Made by a program: the position numbers and the translations under genes. Positions 23,003 to 35,628 of a stretch of 64,000 nucleotides of DNA are shown in pieces; position 1 is the stretch's first letter, and each line of letters begins with the position of its first letter. The stretch is taken from positions 28,143,064 through 28,207,063 of the forward strand of contig NC_088296.1 in the NCBI RefSeq assembly GCF_032854445.1. The letters run 5' to 3'. The stretch is from Liolophura sinensis. Its lineage: Eukaryota > Mollusca > Polyplacophora > Chitonida > Chitonidae. Below the pieces are notes generated by a model. That model had not been told where the DNA came from and did no database searches. It was given only the letters and a program-made list of their open reading frames with translations.

Positions 23003-23900
23003 GTGAAAACCTACATGCTGTTTTAAAATTCATAATGTGAGTCTTTTCGATAAGAATGGCTGAGCATTTCGTTGTCTACGTGAAATATTATAGCCAAAAT
23101 GTATCTGTTAATATAAAAAAAAAACCGATAAAACTACAGTTCATTAAATTAAACTGTTGACGTAGATAAATTTTACATTGTGATATTAAACAGGTGGGAA
23201 AGGTGTTTTCCGTTCGACAGCTGTAGAAAATAACGTCAGTGTGTAGGAGTGCCTGTGGCATAGAAACATAGACACAGTGATTTTTAAAAGGGCGAACTGC
23301 AAAATCAGTACATTGAGAAGAGAAATGAACAAGACTTGCCCATTTCCAATCGTGTGCAAATGTCCACAGCGCCTTACAACGCTCAGGTATTTATTCAAAT
23401 TCATAAAATACGACGCTAAAGGGCTCTGATGTCAATTTTCAGAATCAGGCATATGTGATGTATGGATATGAGGCCAGGCCACAATACTTAAAAACAAAAC
23501 CCAAAACGTACCCTTTCTCATTATACTGAAAAGTGAGGACATGATGTACCCATTTCCAGCCACACATAAATGTCACCAACTCCTTTCACCCCCATGTCTT
23601 TATTTTTTACTCAGATTTGCAAAAGTAGGACCAAGGCATTTGTTAAATGCTACATTCCTTTCACATTACAATCAAGACCGGCCACGATACTTGACGAGAG
23701 ATTGTGTTTTACTATGTCGTTTACTCACGTGGCAATTGAGCCTTGACTTTCAAGAGCTGTACTAGGCACCTAATCAACTGGCTGCCACTAAATAAATTTG
23801 CTCTACATAGGATGTGATGAGTGTGAATATTTCAAACTTCCATCCTTAGAAAGATGACGCGACGACCACGTTAGATATTGGGCAGACAGAGTATCATAGT
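23003..23900 (+). pseudogene. Array unit that has lost its ankyrin exon
   Basis: Sequence runs through the usual pre-exon block to TTTCACATTACAATC (23673) and then jumps to AAGACCGGCCACGATACTTG, the block that normally follows the exon. About 280 bp including the whole exon and its acceptor are deleted. The relic at 23411-23448 remains. Confidence 0.8.
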
Positions 23901-24708
23901 TAGAACTCGGACACATGATACGGAGTGAAAATCTACATACTGTTTTAAAATTCATATTGTGAGTCTGTTCGATAAGAATTGCTGAGAATTTAGGTGTCTA
24001 CGTGAACTATTAAAGCCAAAACGTATCTGTTAAAATAAAACAGCCGTTAGAGATGAGTTTAATTGATAACTACGATTCACTAAATTAAACTGTTGATACA
24101 TAACGCCAGTGTGTAGGAGTGCCTGTGATATAGACACATTGACATAGTGATTTTTAAAAGGGCGAAGTTGAAAATTAGTATATTGAGAAGTGAAATGAAC
24201 AAGACTTGCCCATTTCCAATCGTATATAAATGTCAACAACGCCTTACACGCTCAGGTATTTATTCAAATTCATAAAATACGACGCTGAAGGGTGCTAATG
24301 TCAATGTACAGAATTAGGTATATGTGATGTATGGATATGAGGCCAGGCCACAATACTTACAAACAAAACCCCAAAACTACACTTTCTTAGTATACTGAGA
24401 AGTAAAGAGGACATAATGTACCCATTTCCAGCCACATATAAATGACAGCAACTCCTTTCACACTCATGTCTTTATTTTTTACTCAAATTGCAAAAGTAGA
24501 ACCACTGCATTTGTTAAATTCTACACTCCTTTCACTTTACAATCTCGTTGAAATACCTGACACGACACCAATATCAGCTGACAGTCTTATTATTTTTACA
24601 TTCCACGTGTGGATATGTGTATTTGCGTACAATATTAGTGAATCTGTCATGAATAGCATTTTTACTGAAGCAGCATTTCAAGCATTACATTATATTTACT
24701 TTGCACAG

Positions 24709-24807
24709 AATGGGAGAACACCTTTGCACTGTGCAGTCCTGAAAGACAATGTGAATGTTGTTCGTGTGCTGCTGAAGAAGGGTGCTAATATCAATGTACA
24801 GGATAAG
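24709..24807 (+). CDS. Ankyrin-repeat exon 5 (33 codons)
   Basis: Acceptor TTTGCACAG, donor GTACGT. Opens NGRTPLHCAVLKDNVN and closes VLLKKGANINVQDK. First intact exon of the array. The intron just upstream stays open in the same frame back to an ATG, so a 73-codon read-through frame exists here as in the next five units. Confidence 0.85.
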
Positions 24808-25983
24808 GTACGTGATATACTGATGTGAGGCCGGCCACAATACTTGACAAGACATGGTGCTCTGTTATGTAGTTAATTCACGTGGCAATTGAGCCTTGAA
24901 TTTCAAGACCTTTGCTATGCGCCAAATCCACTGGCTGCACTAAATAAATTTGCCCTACATAGGATGTAATGAGCGTGAATATTTCAAACTTCCATCCTTA
25001 GAAAGATGACGCGACGATCACGTGAGTTGTTGAGCAGACAGAGTATTTCAGATAGAATTCGGACACATATTAACGATTTTAAGTGGTCCAAAACCTCTGA
25101 AAAAAAATCACCAAATTATGAACTTTATACGGGGGTAAAAATCTACATGCTGTTTTCAAACTCATAATGTGAGTCTTTTCGATAGGAATTGCTGAGAATT
25201 TTGTTGTCTACGTGAACTTTTAAAGCCAAAACGTATCTGTTAATATAAAACAGCCGTTTGAGATAAGTTTAATTTATAATTACGATTCACTAAATTAAAC
25301 TGTTGACATAGATAAAAGTCACGTTGTGTCATCAAACAGTTAAGAAAGGCGTTTTCCGTTCGACAGCTGTAGAAAATAACGCCAGTGTGTAGGAGTGCCT
25401 CTGATATAGACACATAGACACAGTGATTTTTAAAAGGGCGAAGTGGAAAATCAGTACATTGAGAAATGAAATGAACAAGACTTGCCCATTTCCAACCGTA
25501 TGTAAATGTCAACAACGCTTTACACGCTCAGGTATTTATTCAAATTCATAAAATACGACGCTAAAAGGCGCTGATGTCAATGTACAGAATCAGGCATATG
25601 TGATGTATGGATTTGAGGCCAGGCCACAATACTTACAAACGAAACCCAAAACGTACCCTTTCTCATTATACTGAGAAGTGAAGAGGACATGATGTACCCA
25701 TTTCCAGCCACACATAAATGTCAGCAACTCCTTTCACTCCCATGTCTTTATTTTTTATTAAAATTGTAAAAGTAGGACCAAGGCATTTGTTAAATTCTAC
25801 ATTACTTTCACATTACAGCCTCGTTGAAATACCTAGTACGACAACAAAGCAACTGGCAATCGTACCATTTTTACATTCCGCGTGGGGATATGTGTATTTA
25901 CGTGCAATATTAGTGAATGTATCATGAATAGCATTTTTACTGAAATAGTATTTCAAGTATTACATTATATTTACTTTGCACAG

Positions 25984-26082
25984 AATGGGTTGACACTTTT
26001 GCACTGTGCAGCCCAGAGTAACAGTGTGGGTGTTGTTTATGTGCTACTGGAGAAGGGCGCTGATATCGATGCACAGGATGAG
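25984..26082 (+). CDS. Ankyrin-repeat exon 6 (33 codons)
   Basis: Acceptor TTTGCACAG, donor GTACGT after GAG. Opens NGLTLLHCAAQSNSVG and closes VLLEKGADIDAQDE; T-P-L-H is T-L-L-H. Appears identical to exon 7, 1152 bp downstream, including about 470 bp of surrounding intron, pointing to very recent duplication or conversion. Confidence 0.85.
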
Positions 26083-27135
26083 GTACGTGATATACTAATG
26101 TAAGACCGGCCACGATACTTGAAGAAAGATTGTGTTTTACTATGTCGTTTACTCACCTGGCAACCGAGCCTTGAATTTCAAGAGCTGTACTAGGCACCTA
26201 ATCAACTGGCTGCCACTAAATAAATTTGCTCTACATAGGATGTGATGAGTGTGAATATTTCAAACTTCCATCCTTAGAAAGATGACGCGACGACCACGTT
26301 AGATATTGGGCAGACAGAGTATCATAGTTAGAACTCGGACACATGATACGGGAGTGAAAATCTACATACTGTTTTAAAATTCATATTGTGAGTCTGTTCG
26401 ATAAGAATTGCTGAGAATTTAGTTGTCTACGTGAACTATTAAAGCCAAAACGTATCTGTTAAAATAAAACAGCCGTTAGAGATGAGTTTAATTGATAACT
26501 ACGATTCACTAAATTAAACTGTTGATACATAACGCCAGTGTGTAGGAGTGCCTGTGATATAGACACATTGACATAGTGATTTTTAAAGGGCGAAGTGGAA
26601 AATCAGTACATGGAGAAATGAAATGAACAAGACTTGCCCATTTCCAACCGTATATAAATGTCAACAACGCCTTACACGCTCAGGTATTTATTCAAATTCA
26701 TAAAATACGACGCTGAAGGGTGCTAATGTCAATGTTCAAAATCAGGTATATGTGATGTATGGATATGAGGCCAGGCCACAATACTTACAAACAAAACTCC
26801 AAAACTACACTTTCTTAGTATACTGAGAAGTGAAGAGGACATGATGTACCCATTTCCAGCCACACATAAATGTCAGCAACTCCTTTCACTCCCATGTCTT
26901 TATTTTTTATTAAAATTGTAAAAGTAGGACCAAGGCATTTGTTAAATTCTACATTACTTTCACATTACAGCCTCGTTGAAATACCTAGTACGACAACAAA
27001 GCAACTGGCAATCGTACCATTTTTACATTCCGCGTGGGGATATGTGTATTTACGTGCAATATTAGTGAATGTATCATGAATAGCATTTTTACTGAAATAG
27101 TATTTCAAGTATTACATTATATTTACTTTGCACAG

Positions 27136-27234
27136 AATGGGTTGACACTTTTGCACTGTGCAGCCCAGAGTAACAGTGTGGGTGTTGTTTATGTGCTACT
27201 GGAGAAGGGCGCTGATATCGATGCACAGGATGAG
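27136..27234 (+). CDS. Ankyrin-repeat exon 7 (33 codons)
   Basis: Same sequence as exon 6 over all 99 bp as far as I can read. Acceptor TTTGCACAG, donor GTACGT. Flanks diverge from those of exon 6 beyond about 26148/27300 and before about 25676/26828. Confidence 0.85.
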
Positions 27235-28410
27235 GTACGTGATATACTAATGTAAGACCGGCCACGATACTTGAAGAAAGATTGTGTTTTACTATGTCGT
27301 TTACTCACGTGGCAATTGAGCCTTGAATTTCAAGACCTTTGCTATGCGCCAAATCCACTGGCTGCAACTAAATAAATTTGCTCTACATAGGATGTGATGA
27401 GTGTGAATATTTCAAACTTCCATCCTTAGAAAGATGACGCGAAGATCACGTGAGTTGTTGAGCAGACAGAGTATTTCAGATAGAATTCGGACACATATTA
27501 ACGATTTTAAGTGATCCAAAACCTCTGAAAAAAAATCACCAAATTATGAACTTTATACGGGGGTAAAAATCTACATGCTGTTTTCAAACTCATAATGTGA
27601 GTCTTTTCGATAGGAATTGCTGAGAACTTTGTTGTCTACGTGAACTTTTAAAGCCAAAATGTATCTGTTAATATAAAACAGCCGTTTGAGATAAGTTTAA
27701 TTTATAATTACGATTCACTAAATTAAACTGTTGACATAGATAAATGTCACGTTGTGCCATCAAACAGTTAAGAAAGGCGTTTTCCGTTCGACAGCTGTAG
27801 AAAATAACGCCAGTGTGTAGGAGCGCCTGTGACACAGATACATAGACATAGTGATTTTTAAAAGGCCAACTGCGAAATCAGTACACTGAGAAGTGAAATG
27901 AACACGACTTGCCCATTTCCAACCGTATCTAAATGTTAACAGCGCCTTACATGCTCAGGTATTTATTCAAATTCATAAAATATAGCACTGAAGGGCGCTG
28001 ATGTCAATGTTCAGAATCAGGCATAGGTGATGTATGGATATGAGGCCAGGCCACAATACTTACAAACAAAACCCCAAAACCACACTTTCTTAGTATACTG
28101 AGAAGTGAAGAGGACATGATCTACCCATTTCCAGCCATACATTAATGACAGCAACTCCTTTCTCACTCATGTCTTTATTTTTTACTCAAGTTGCAAAAGT
28201 AGGACCACTGCATTTGTTAAATTCTACATTCCTTTTACATTACAATCTCCTTGAAATACCTGATACGACACAAAAGCAGCTGACAATCTTATTTTTTTTA
28301 CATTCCGCGTGTGGATATGTGTATTTACGTGGAATATTAGTGAATGTGTCATGAATAGCATTTTTACTGAAGCAGCATTTCAAGCATTACATTATATTTA
28401 CTTTGCACAG

Positions 28411-28509
28411 AATGGGAGAACACCTTTGCACTGTGCAGTCCTGAAAGACAATGTGGATATTGTTCTTATGCTGCTGGAGAAGGGCGCTGATGTCAATGTA
28501 CAGGATAAG
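28411..28509 (+). CDS. Ankyrin-repeat exon 8 (33 codons)
   Basis: Acceptor CTTTGCACAG, donor GTACGT. Opens NGRTPLHCAVLKDNVDI and closes MLLEKGADVNVQDK. Closest to exons 5 and 9, which share the CAVLKDN variant of the first helix. Confidence 0.85.
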
Positions 28510-29684
28510 GTACGTGATATACTGATGTGAGGCCGGCCAGAATACTTGACAAGAGATGGTACTCTGTGATGTAGTTAATTCACGTGGAAATTGAGCCTTG
28601 AATTTCAAGACCTGTGCTAAGCGCCAAATCCACTAGCTGCAACTAAATAAATTTGCTCTCCACAGGATGTAATGAGTGTGAATATTTCAAACTTCCATCC
28701 TTAGAAAGATGACGCGACGACAACGTCAGTTGTTGAGCAGACAGATTATTTCAGACAGAATTCGGACACATATTAACGGTTTTAAGTGATCCAAAACCTC
28801 TGAAAAAAAATCACCAAATTATGAACTTTATACGGGGGTAAAAATCTACATGCTGTTTAAAACTCATAATATGAGTCTTTTCGATAGGAATTGCTGAGAA
28901 TTTTGTTGTCTACGTGAACTTTTAAAGCCAAAATGTATCTGTTAATATAAAACAGCCGTTTGAGATAAGTTTAATTTATAATTACGATTCACTAAATTAA
29001 ACTGTTGACATAGATAAATGTCACGTTGTGCCATCAAACAGTTAAGAAAGGCGTTTTCCGTTCGACAACTGTAGAAAATAACGCCAGTGTGTAGGAGTGC
29101 CTGTGACATAGATACATAGACATAGTGATTTTTAAAAGGCCAACTGCGAAATCAGTACACTGAGAAGTGAAATGAACACGACTTGCCCATTTCCAACCGT
29201 ATGTAAATGTTAACAGCGCCTTACATGCTCAGGTATTTATTCAAATTCATAAAATATAGCACTGAAGGGCGCTGATGTCAATGTTCAGAATCAGGCATAG
29301 GTGATGTATGGATATGAGGCCAGGCCACAATACTTAAAAACTAAACCCCAAAACCACACTTTCTTAGTATACTGAGAAGTGAAGAGGACATGATCTATCC
29401 ATTTCCAGCCATACATTAATGACAGCAACTCCTTTCACACTCATGTCTTTATTTTTTACTCAAGTTGCAAAAGTAGGACCACTGCATTTATTAAATTCTA
29501 CATTCCTTTTACATTACAATCTCGTTGAAATACCTGATACGACACCAAAGCAGCTGACAATCTTATTATTTTTACATTCCGCGTGTGGATATATGTATTT
29601 ACGTGGAATATTAGTGGATGTGTCATGAATAGCATTTTTACTGAAGCAGCATTTCAAGCATTACATTATATTTACTTTGCACAG

Positions 29685-29783
29685 AATGGGAGAACACCTT
29701 TGCACTGTGCAGTCCTGAAAGACAATGTGGGTGTTGTTCTTATGCTGCTGGAGAAAGGCGCTGGTGTCAATGTACAGGATAAG
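29685..29783 (+). CDS. Ankyrin-repeat exon 9 (33 codons)
   Basis: Acceptor CTTTGCACAG, donor GTACGT. Opens NGRTPLHCAVLKDNVG and closes MLLEKGAGVNVQDK. The G-A-D of the loop is G-A-G, a small departure from consensus. 1274 bp from exon 8. Confidence 0.85.
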
Positions 29784-30942
29784 GTACGTGAGATACTGAT
29801 CTGAGGCCGGCCAGAATACTTGACAAGAGATGGTACTCTGTGATGTAGTTAATTCACGTGGAAATTGAGCCTTGAATTTCAAGACCTGTGCTAAGCGCCA
29901 AATCCACTGGCTGCAACTAAATAAATTTGCTCTCCATAGGATGTAATGAGTGTGAATATTTCAAACTTCCATCCTTAGAAAGATGACGCGACGACAACGT
30001 CAGTTGTTGAGCAGACAGAGAATTTCAGTTAGCACCCGGACACATATTAACGACTTTAAGTTGTCGAAAACCCCTGAAAAAATTTCACCAGCCTGCGAAC
30101 TTTATACAAGGATGAAAATCTACACGCTCTTTTAAAACTCATAATGTGAGTCTTTTCGATAAGAATGGTTGAGAATTTAGTTGTCTACGTGAAATATTAT
30201 AGCCAAAATGTATCTGTTAATATAAAAAAAACCGTTAAAACTTCAGTTCATTAAATTAAACTGTTGACATAGATAAATGTTACATTGTGATATTAAACCG
30301 TTAGGAAATGTGTTTTCTGTTCGACAGCTGTAGAAAATAACGCCAGTGTGTAGGAGTGCCTGTGACATAGACACATAGACACAGTGATTTTTAAAGGGCG
30401 AAGTGGAAAATCAGTACATTGAGAAGTGAAATGAACAAGACTTGTCCATTTCCAACCGTATATAAATGTCCACAGCGTCTTACACGCTTAGGTATTTATT
30501 CAAATTCATAAAATACGACGCTGAAGGGCGCTGATGTCAATGTACAGAATCAGGTATAGCTGATGTATGGATATGAGGCCAGGCCACAATACTTAAAAAC
30601 TAAACCCAGAAAGTGTACTTTCTCAATATACTGAGAAGTGAAGAGGACATGGTCTACCCATTTCAAGCCACACATAAACGTCAGCAACTCCTTTCACTCC
30701 CATGTCTTTTTTTTTACTCAAATTGCAAAAGTAGGACCACTGCATTTGTTAAATTCTACATTCCTTTTACATTACAATCTTGTTGAAATACCTGATACGA
30801 CACCAAAGCAGCTGACAATCGTACCATTTTTGCATTCCGCGTGTGGATATGTGTATTTACGTACAATATTAGTGAATCTGTCATAAGTAGCATTTTTACT
30901 GAAGTTGCATTTCAAGAATTACATTATATTTACTTTCCACAG

Positions 30943-31041
30943 AATGGGTGGACACCTTTGCACTGTGCAGCCCTGAATAACAGTGTGGGTGTTGTTCGTA
31001 TGCTGCTGGAGAAGGGCGCTAATGTCAATATACAGGATAAG
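30943..31041 (+). CDS. Ankyrin-repeat exon 10 (33 codons)
   Basis: Acceptor CTTTCCACAG, donor GTACGT. Opens NGWTPLHCAALNNSVG and closes MLLEKGANVNIQDK, close to the ankyrin consensus. Confidence 0.87.
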
Positions 31042-32217
31042 GTACGTGATATACTGATATGAGGACGGCCACAATACTTGACGATAGATTGTGCTTTCCT
31101 GTGTCGTTTACTCACGTGGCAATTGAGCCTTGAATTTCAAGAACTGTACTAGGCACCAAATCAACTGGCCGTCACTAAATAAATTTGCCCTACATAGGAT
31201 GTAATGAGTGTGAATATTTCAAACTTCCATCCTTAGAAAGATGACGCGAAGATCACGTGAGTTGTTGAGCAGACAGATTATTTCAGATAGAATTCGGACA
31301 CATATTAACGATTTTAAGTGATCCAAAACCTCTGAAAAAAAATCACCAAATTATGAACTTTATACGGGGGTAAAAATCTACATGCTGTTTTCAAACTCAT
31401 AATGTGAGTCTTTTCGATAGGAATTGCTGAGAATTTTGTTGTCTACGTGAACTTTTAAAGCCAAAACGTATCTGTTAATATAAAACAGCCGTTTGAGATA
31501 AGTTTAATTTATAATTACGATTCACTAAATTAAACTGTTGACATAGATAAATGTCACGTTGTGCCATCAAACATTTAAGAAAGGCGTTTTCCGTTCGACA
31601 GCTGTAGAAAATAACGCCAGTGTGTAGGAGTGCCTGTGACATGGATACACAGACATAGTGATTTTTAAAAGGCCAACTGCGAAATCAGTACACTGAGAAG
31701 TGAAATGAACACGACTTGCCCATTTCCAACCGTATGTAAATGTTAACAGCGCCTTACATGCTCAGGTATTTATTCAAATTCATAAAATATAGCACTGAAG
31801 GGCGCTGATGTCAATGTTCAGAATCAGGCATAGGTGATGTATGGATATGAGGCCAGGCCACAATACTTAAAAACTAAACCCCAAAACCACACTTTCTTAG
31901 TATACTGAGAAGTGAAGAGGACATGATCTACCCATTTCCAGTCATACATTAATGACAACAACTCCTTTCACACTCATGTCTTTATTTTTTACTCAAGTTG
32001 CAAAAGTAGGACCACTGCATTTGTTAAATTCTACATCCCTTTTACATTACAATCTCGTTGAAATACCTGATACGACACAAAAGCAGCTGACAATCTTATT
32101 ATTTTTACATTCCGCGTGTGGATATGTGTATTTGCGTACAGTATTAGTGAATGTGTCATGAATACCATTTTTACTGAAGCAGCGTTTCAAGTATTACATT
32201 AAATTTACTTTGCACAG

Positions 32218-32316
32218 AATGGGAGCACACCTTTGCAATGTGCATTCCTGAAAGACAGTGTGGGTGTTGTTCTTATGCTGCTGGAGAAGGGTGCTGATAT
32301 TAATGTACAGGATAAC
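32218..32316 (+). CDS. Ankyrin-repeat exon 11, drifting (33 codons)
   Basis: Acceptor CTTTGCACAG. Opens NGSTPLQCAFLKDSVG: the conserved histidine of T-P-L-H is glutamine. It closes MLLEKGADINVQDN with AAC before the donor GTACGT, where every other 99-bp array exon has AAG or GAG, weakening the -1 G of the splice donor. The intron leader also carries an in-frame TAA. Possibly losing function, but the frame is intact. Confidence 0.7.
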
Positions 32317-33060
32317 GTACGTGATATACTGATGTGAGGCCCACCACAATACTTGACAAAAGATGGTGCTCTGTTATGTAGTTAATTCACATGGCAATTG
32401 AGCCTTGGATTTCAAGAACTGTGCTATGCGCCAAATGTACTGGCTGCCACTAAATAAATTTGCTCTACATAGGATGTAATGAGTGTGAATATTTCAAACT
32501 TCCATCCTTAGAAAGATGACGCTACGACCACGTTAGTTGTTGGGCAGACAGAGTATTTCAGTTAAAACACGGACACATTTTAACGACATTAAGTTGTCGA
32601 AAACCCCTGAAAAAATTTCACCAACCTGCGAACTTCATACAGTAGTGAAAATCTACATACTGTTTTAAAACTCACAATGTTAGTCTTTTCGATAAGAATT
32701 GCTGAGAATTTCGTTGTCTACGTGAAATATTATATCCAAAATGTATCTGTTAATATAAAACAGGCGTTAGAACTAAAGTTCATTAAATTAAACTGTTGAC
32801 ATAGATAAATGTTACATTGTGATATTTAACAGTTAAGAAAGGTGTTTTCTGTTCGACAGCTGTAGAAAATAACGCCAGTGTGTAGGAGTGCCTGTGATAT
32901 AGACACATAGACATTGTGATTTTTAAAAGGCGAAGTGGAAAATCAGTACATTGAGAAATGAAATGAACAAGACTTGCCCATTTCCAACCGTATGTAAAGG
33001 TCAACAGCGCCTTACACGCTCAGGTATTTATACAAATTCATAAAATACGACGCTGAAAGG

Positions 33061-33920
33061 TATACACTGATGCCTCCAAGTGTCCAGACAGCAACAGAGT
33101 TGGTGCAGCTTTTTGTATTCCAGAGTTAAAATATTCCAAATCCTTTAGATTATCCAATTTTGTCTCAGTATTTACAGCAGAACTTACAGCTATCATCTGT
33201 GCTCTTCAGTTTCTCCTCGACCTAAAACCTTCCAGGGCTGTTATACTTACCGATTCTTTATCTTCCTTGCAGGCCATGTCAAATTATGTCTGGTATAATT
33301 CCTCATCACTTGTATTTGAAATACTACATTTATGCACCACTCTTCGTTACCAGGGCGTCTCTGTGAGTTTTGACTGGGTACCAGCTCATGTCGGTATTGT
33401 GGGGAACGAAATGGCAGACTCCCTGGCGAAGAGAGCTTTATCCTTTTTAGATATATCCATACACGTGCCCTTAAACATTAATGAAATCATGAGTCATGTC
33501 GCACCTAAGTTTGTGGATATTTGGCAGCGGCAGTGGGATGAAGCTAATAAGGGGAGGTTTTTTCACGAGTATAATCGTTCTGTCTTGTTAAATTCGCCAA
33601 TATCATTACGTTCCCGACGAGATGAAACGCTAGTTTTTCCGCCTTATTTCTGGACATGTACCTACAAATACCTATTTATTCAGAATGAATCTGCACCCAT
33701 CTGGGCTATGTGACATATGCCTAGTTAACGATGATATCGCTCATCTCTTATTTACGTGTACCCGGCACTCTAACGCTCTCCGTGTTCTTTACCGGGACTT
33801 ACGCTCCATTGGCCTTCGGCATTTTACGTTAGCATCTGTTTTAAATCCTAAAGCCAACCGAAATAAGACTTACCAGGCCCTGGCCAATTTTCTTAGCAGA
33901 TGTCGTCGTTGTTAATAATC

Positions 33921-33953
<33 letters not shown>

Positions 33954-34495
33954 GTTAACATGGTTGGATCGGCCTATTTGTTGCTTTTAAAGTGGTTGTT
34001 GTCGTTTTTTTTACCCGAACAGAACTGATATGAGCTGACGCTTCTACTGTTTTTTTTGTCCAGGTATCGTGTATGTATACTGTTCAGCTCTTCCTGTACT
34101 ATATTCTGTGTTCCATATATGTTATAACATCTTGAGTGTTCTAACGCCCACCTTTCCCAAAATCTCTCTTTAACCCATGTACTTGCCCATCTTGTACTGT
34201 AAATATGGATTGTACATTAAGAAACGGTCATCATAGTGAATAATGACCCTCTGCAAACAGGTTTTTTTTTTTTTTTTTTTTTTTCTTTTTAGTCATGAAG
34301 CCCAAAATTCGTCGGCTATAATGCTACAATGTCCATAGCACTAGTATTGAAACTTCTTCTTCTTGTCCTAAATAATATACTCTTCCTTTATATACTATCC
34401 AGCTTAAAAGCATTTTCAATGACGCCAAGTTTTGGCGCGCATCGGCCCTTTGGCCGGAAAAGCGCCAGTGCAAACCAACTTCCCCCCCCCCCCCC
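33061..34495 (+). mobile_element. 5'-truncated LINE (I/Jockey group) with RNase H
   Basis: 1435-bp insertion flanked by the 13-bp target duplication CGACGCTGAAAGG (33048-33060 and 34496-34508). It begins exactly at the RNase H domain, continues through a C-terminal zinc-knuckle tail, then a 3' untranslated region with T runs (33923-33950 and 34262-34284), and ends in about 15 C instead of poly(A). The host site is the truncated ankyrin relic of this array unit. Confidence 0.9.
33062..33915 (+). pseudogene. LINE ORF2 C-terminus: RNase H and CCHC tail
   Basis: Open from 33062. RNase H acidic residues are visible in YTDASKCPDS (D), FTAELTAII (E), ILTDSLSSLQA (D) and VGNEMADSLAK (D); WVPAHVGIVGNE is the usual signature. 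The frame stops at 33713 and continues one base off at 33685-33915 with CDICLVNDDIAHLLFTCTRH, a C-C-H-C knuckle. One extra base near 33695 separates them. It would degrade RNA in RNA:DNA hybrids during retrotransposition; the element is far too short to be active. Confidence 0.85.
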
Positions 34496-34925
34496 CGACG
34501 CTGAAAGGTGCCGATGTCAATGTACAGAATAAGGCATAGTTGATGTATGGATATGAGGCCAGGCCACAATACTTAAAAACTAAACCCAAAAAGAACACTT
34601 TCTCAATATAAAGATAATTGAAGAGGACATGATCTACCCATTTCCAGGCACACATAAATGTCAGCAACTCCTTTTACTCTCATGTCTTTATTTTTTTACT
34701 GAAATTGCAAAAGTAGGTCCACTGCACTTGTTAAATTCTACATTACTTTCACATTACAATCTCGTTGAAATACCTGATACGACACCAAAGCAGCTGACAA
34801 TCGTACTATTTTTACATTCCGCGTGTGGATATGTGTATTCACGTGCAATATTAGTGAATGTGTCATGAATAGCACTTTTTACTGAAGTAGCACTTCAAGT
34901 ATTACATTATATTTACTTTCCACAG

Positions 34926-35024
34926 AATGGGTGGACAACTTTGCACTGTGCAGCCTTTGATAACAGTGTGGATATTGTTCGTGTGCTGCTGGAGAAGGGC
35001 GCTGATGCCAATGTACAGGATAAG
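34926..35024 (+). CDS. Ankyrin-repeat exon 12 (33 codons)
   Basis: Acceptor CTTTCCACAG, donor GTACGT. Opens NGWTTLHCAAFDNSVDI and closes VLLEKGADANVQDK. First exon after the LINE insertion; the distance from exon 11 less the insertion is 1260 bp, a normal unit. The upstream leader has a +1 T that breaks the read-through frame seen in exons 5-10, while the exon itself is clean. Confidence 0.84.
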
Positions 35025-35560
35025 GTACGTGATATACTGATGTGAGGCCGGCAACAATACTTGGCGATAGATTGTGCTTTCCTATGTCGTTTACTCACGT
35101 GGCAATTGAGCCTTGAATTTTAAGAACTGTACTGGGCTTCAAATCGACTGGCTGCCACTAAATAAATTTGCTCTACATAGGATGTAATGAGTGTGAATAT
35201 TTCAAACTTCCATCCTTAGAAAGACGACGCGACGACCACGTTAGTTGTTGGGCAGACAGAGTATTTCAATTAGACCTCGGTCACATTTTATCGACGTTAA
35301 GTTGTCGAAAACCCCTGAAAAAATTTTACCAACCTGCGAACTTTATACGGGAGTGAAAATCTACATGTTGTTTTAAAACTCAGAATGTGAGTCTTTTCGA
35401 TAAGAATGGCTGAGAATTTCGTTGTCTGTGTGAATTTTACATTGTGACATTAAACAGTTAGGTAAGGCGTTTTCCCGTTCGACAGCTGTAGAAAATAACG
35501 CCAGTGTGTAGGAGTGCCCGTCATATAGACACATGGAAATAGTGATTTTCAAAAGGCGAA

Positions 35561-35628
35561 CTGTGGAGCTCAGAAAAACAAAGTGAATATTGTTTGTGTG
35601 CTGCTGGAGAAGGGCAGAACAGAATCAG
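35561..35628 (+). pseudogene. Longer ankyrin exon relic
   Basis: CTGTGGAGCTCAGAAAAACA, then a segment reading NIVCVLLEKG, then an internal deletion before CAGAATCAGGTATAG. It corresponds to codons ~8-25 plus the last few codons of the exon-3 type. This one keeps more sequence than the other relics and shows that the short relics derive from a full exon. Confidence 0.7.

Noticed and set aside
24442-32161. Repeated 69-codon plus ORF upstream of each array exon (SLFFTQVAKVGPLHLLNST)
   Set aside because: Lies within duplicated intron, ends at a fixed stop before the exon, and start context varies; conservation is explained by recent duplication. No domain recognised.
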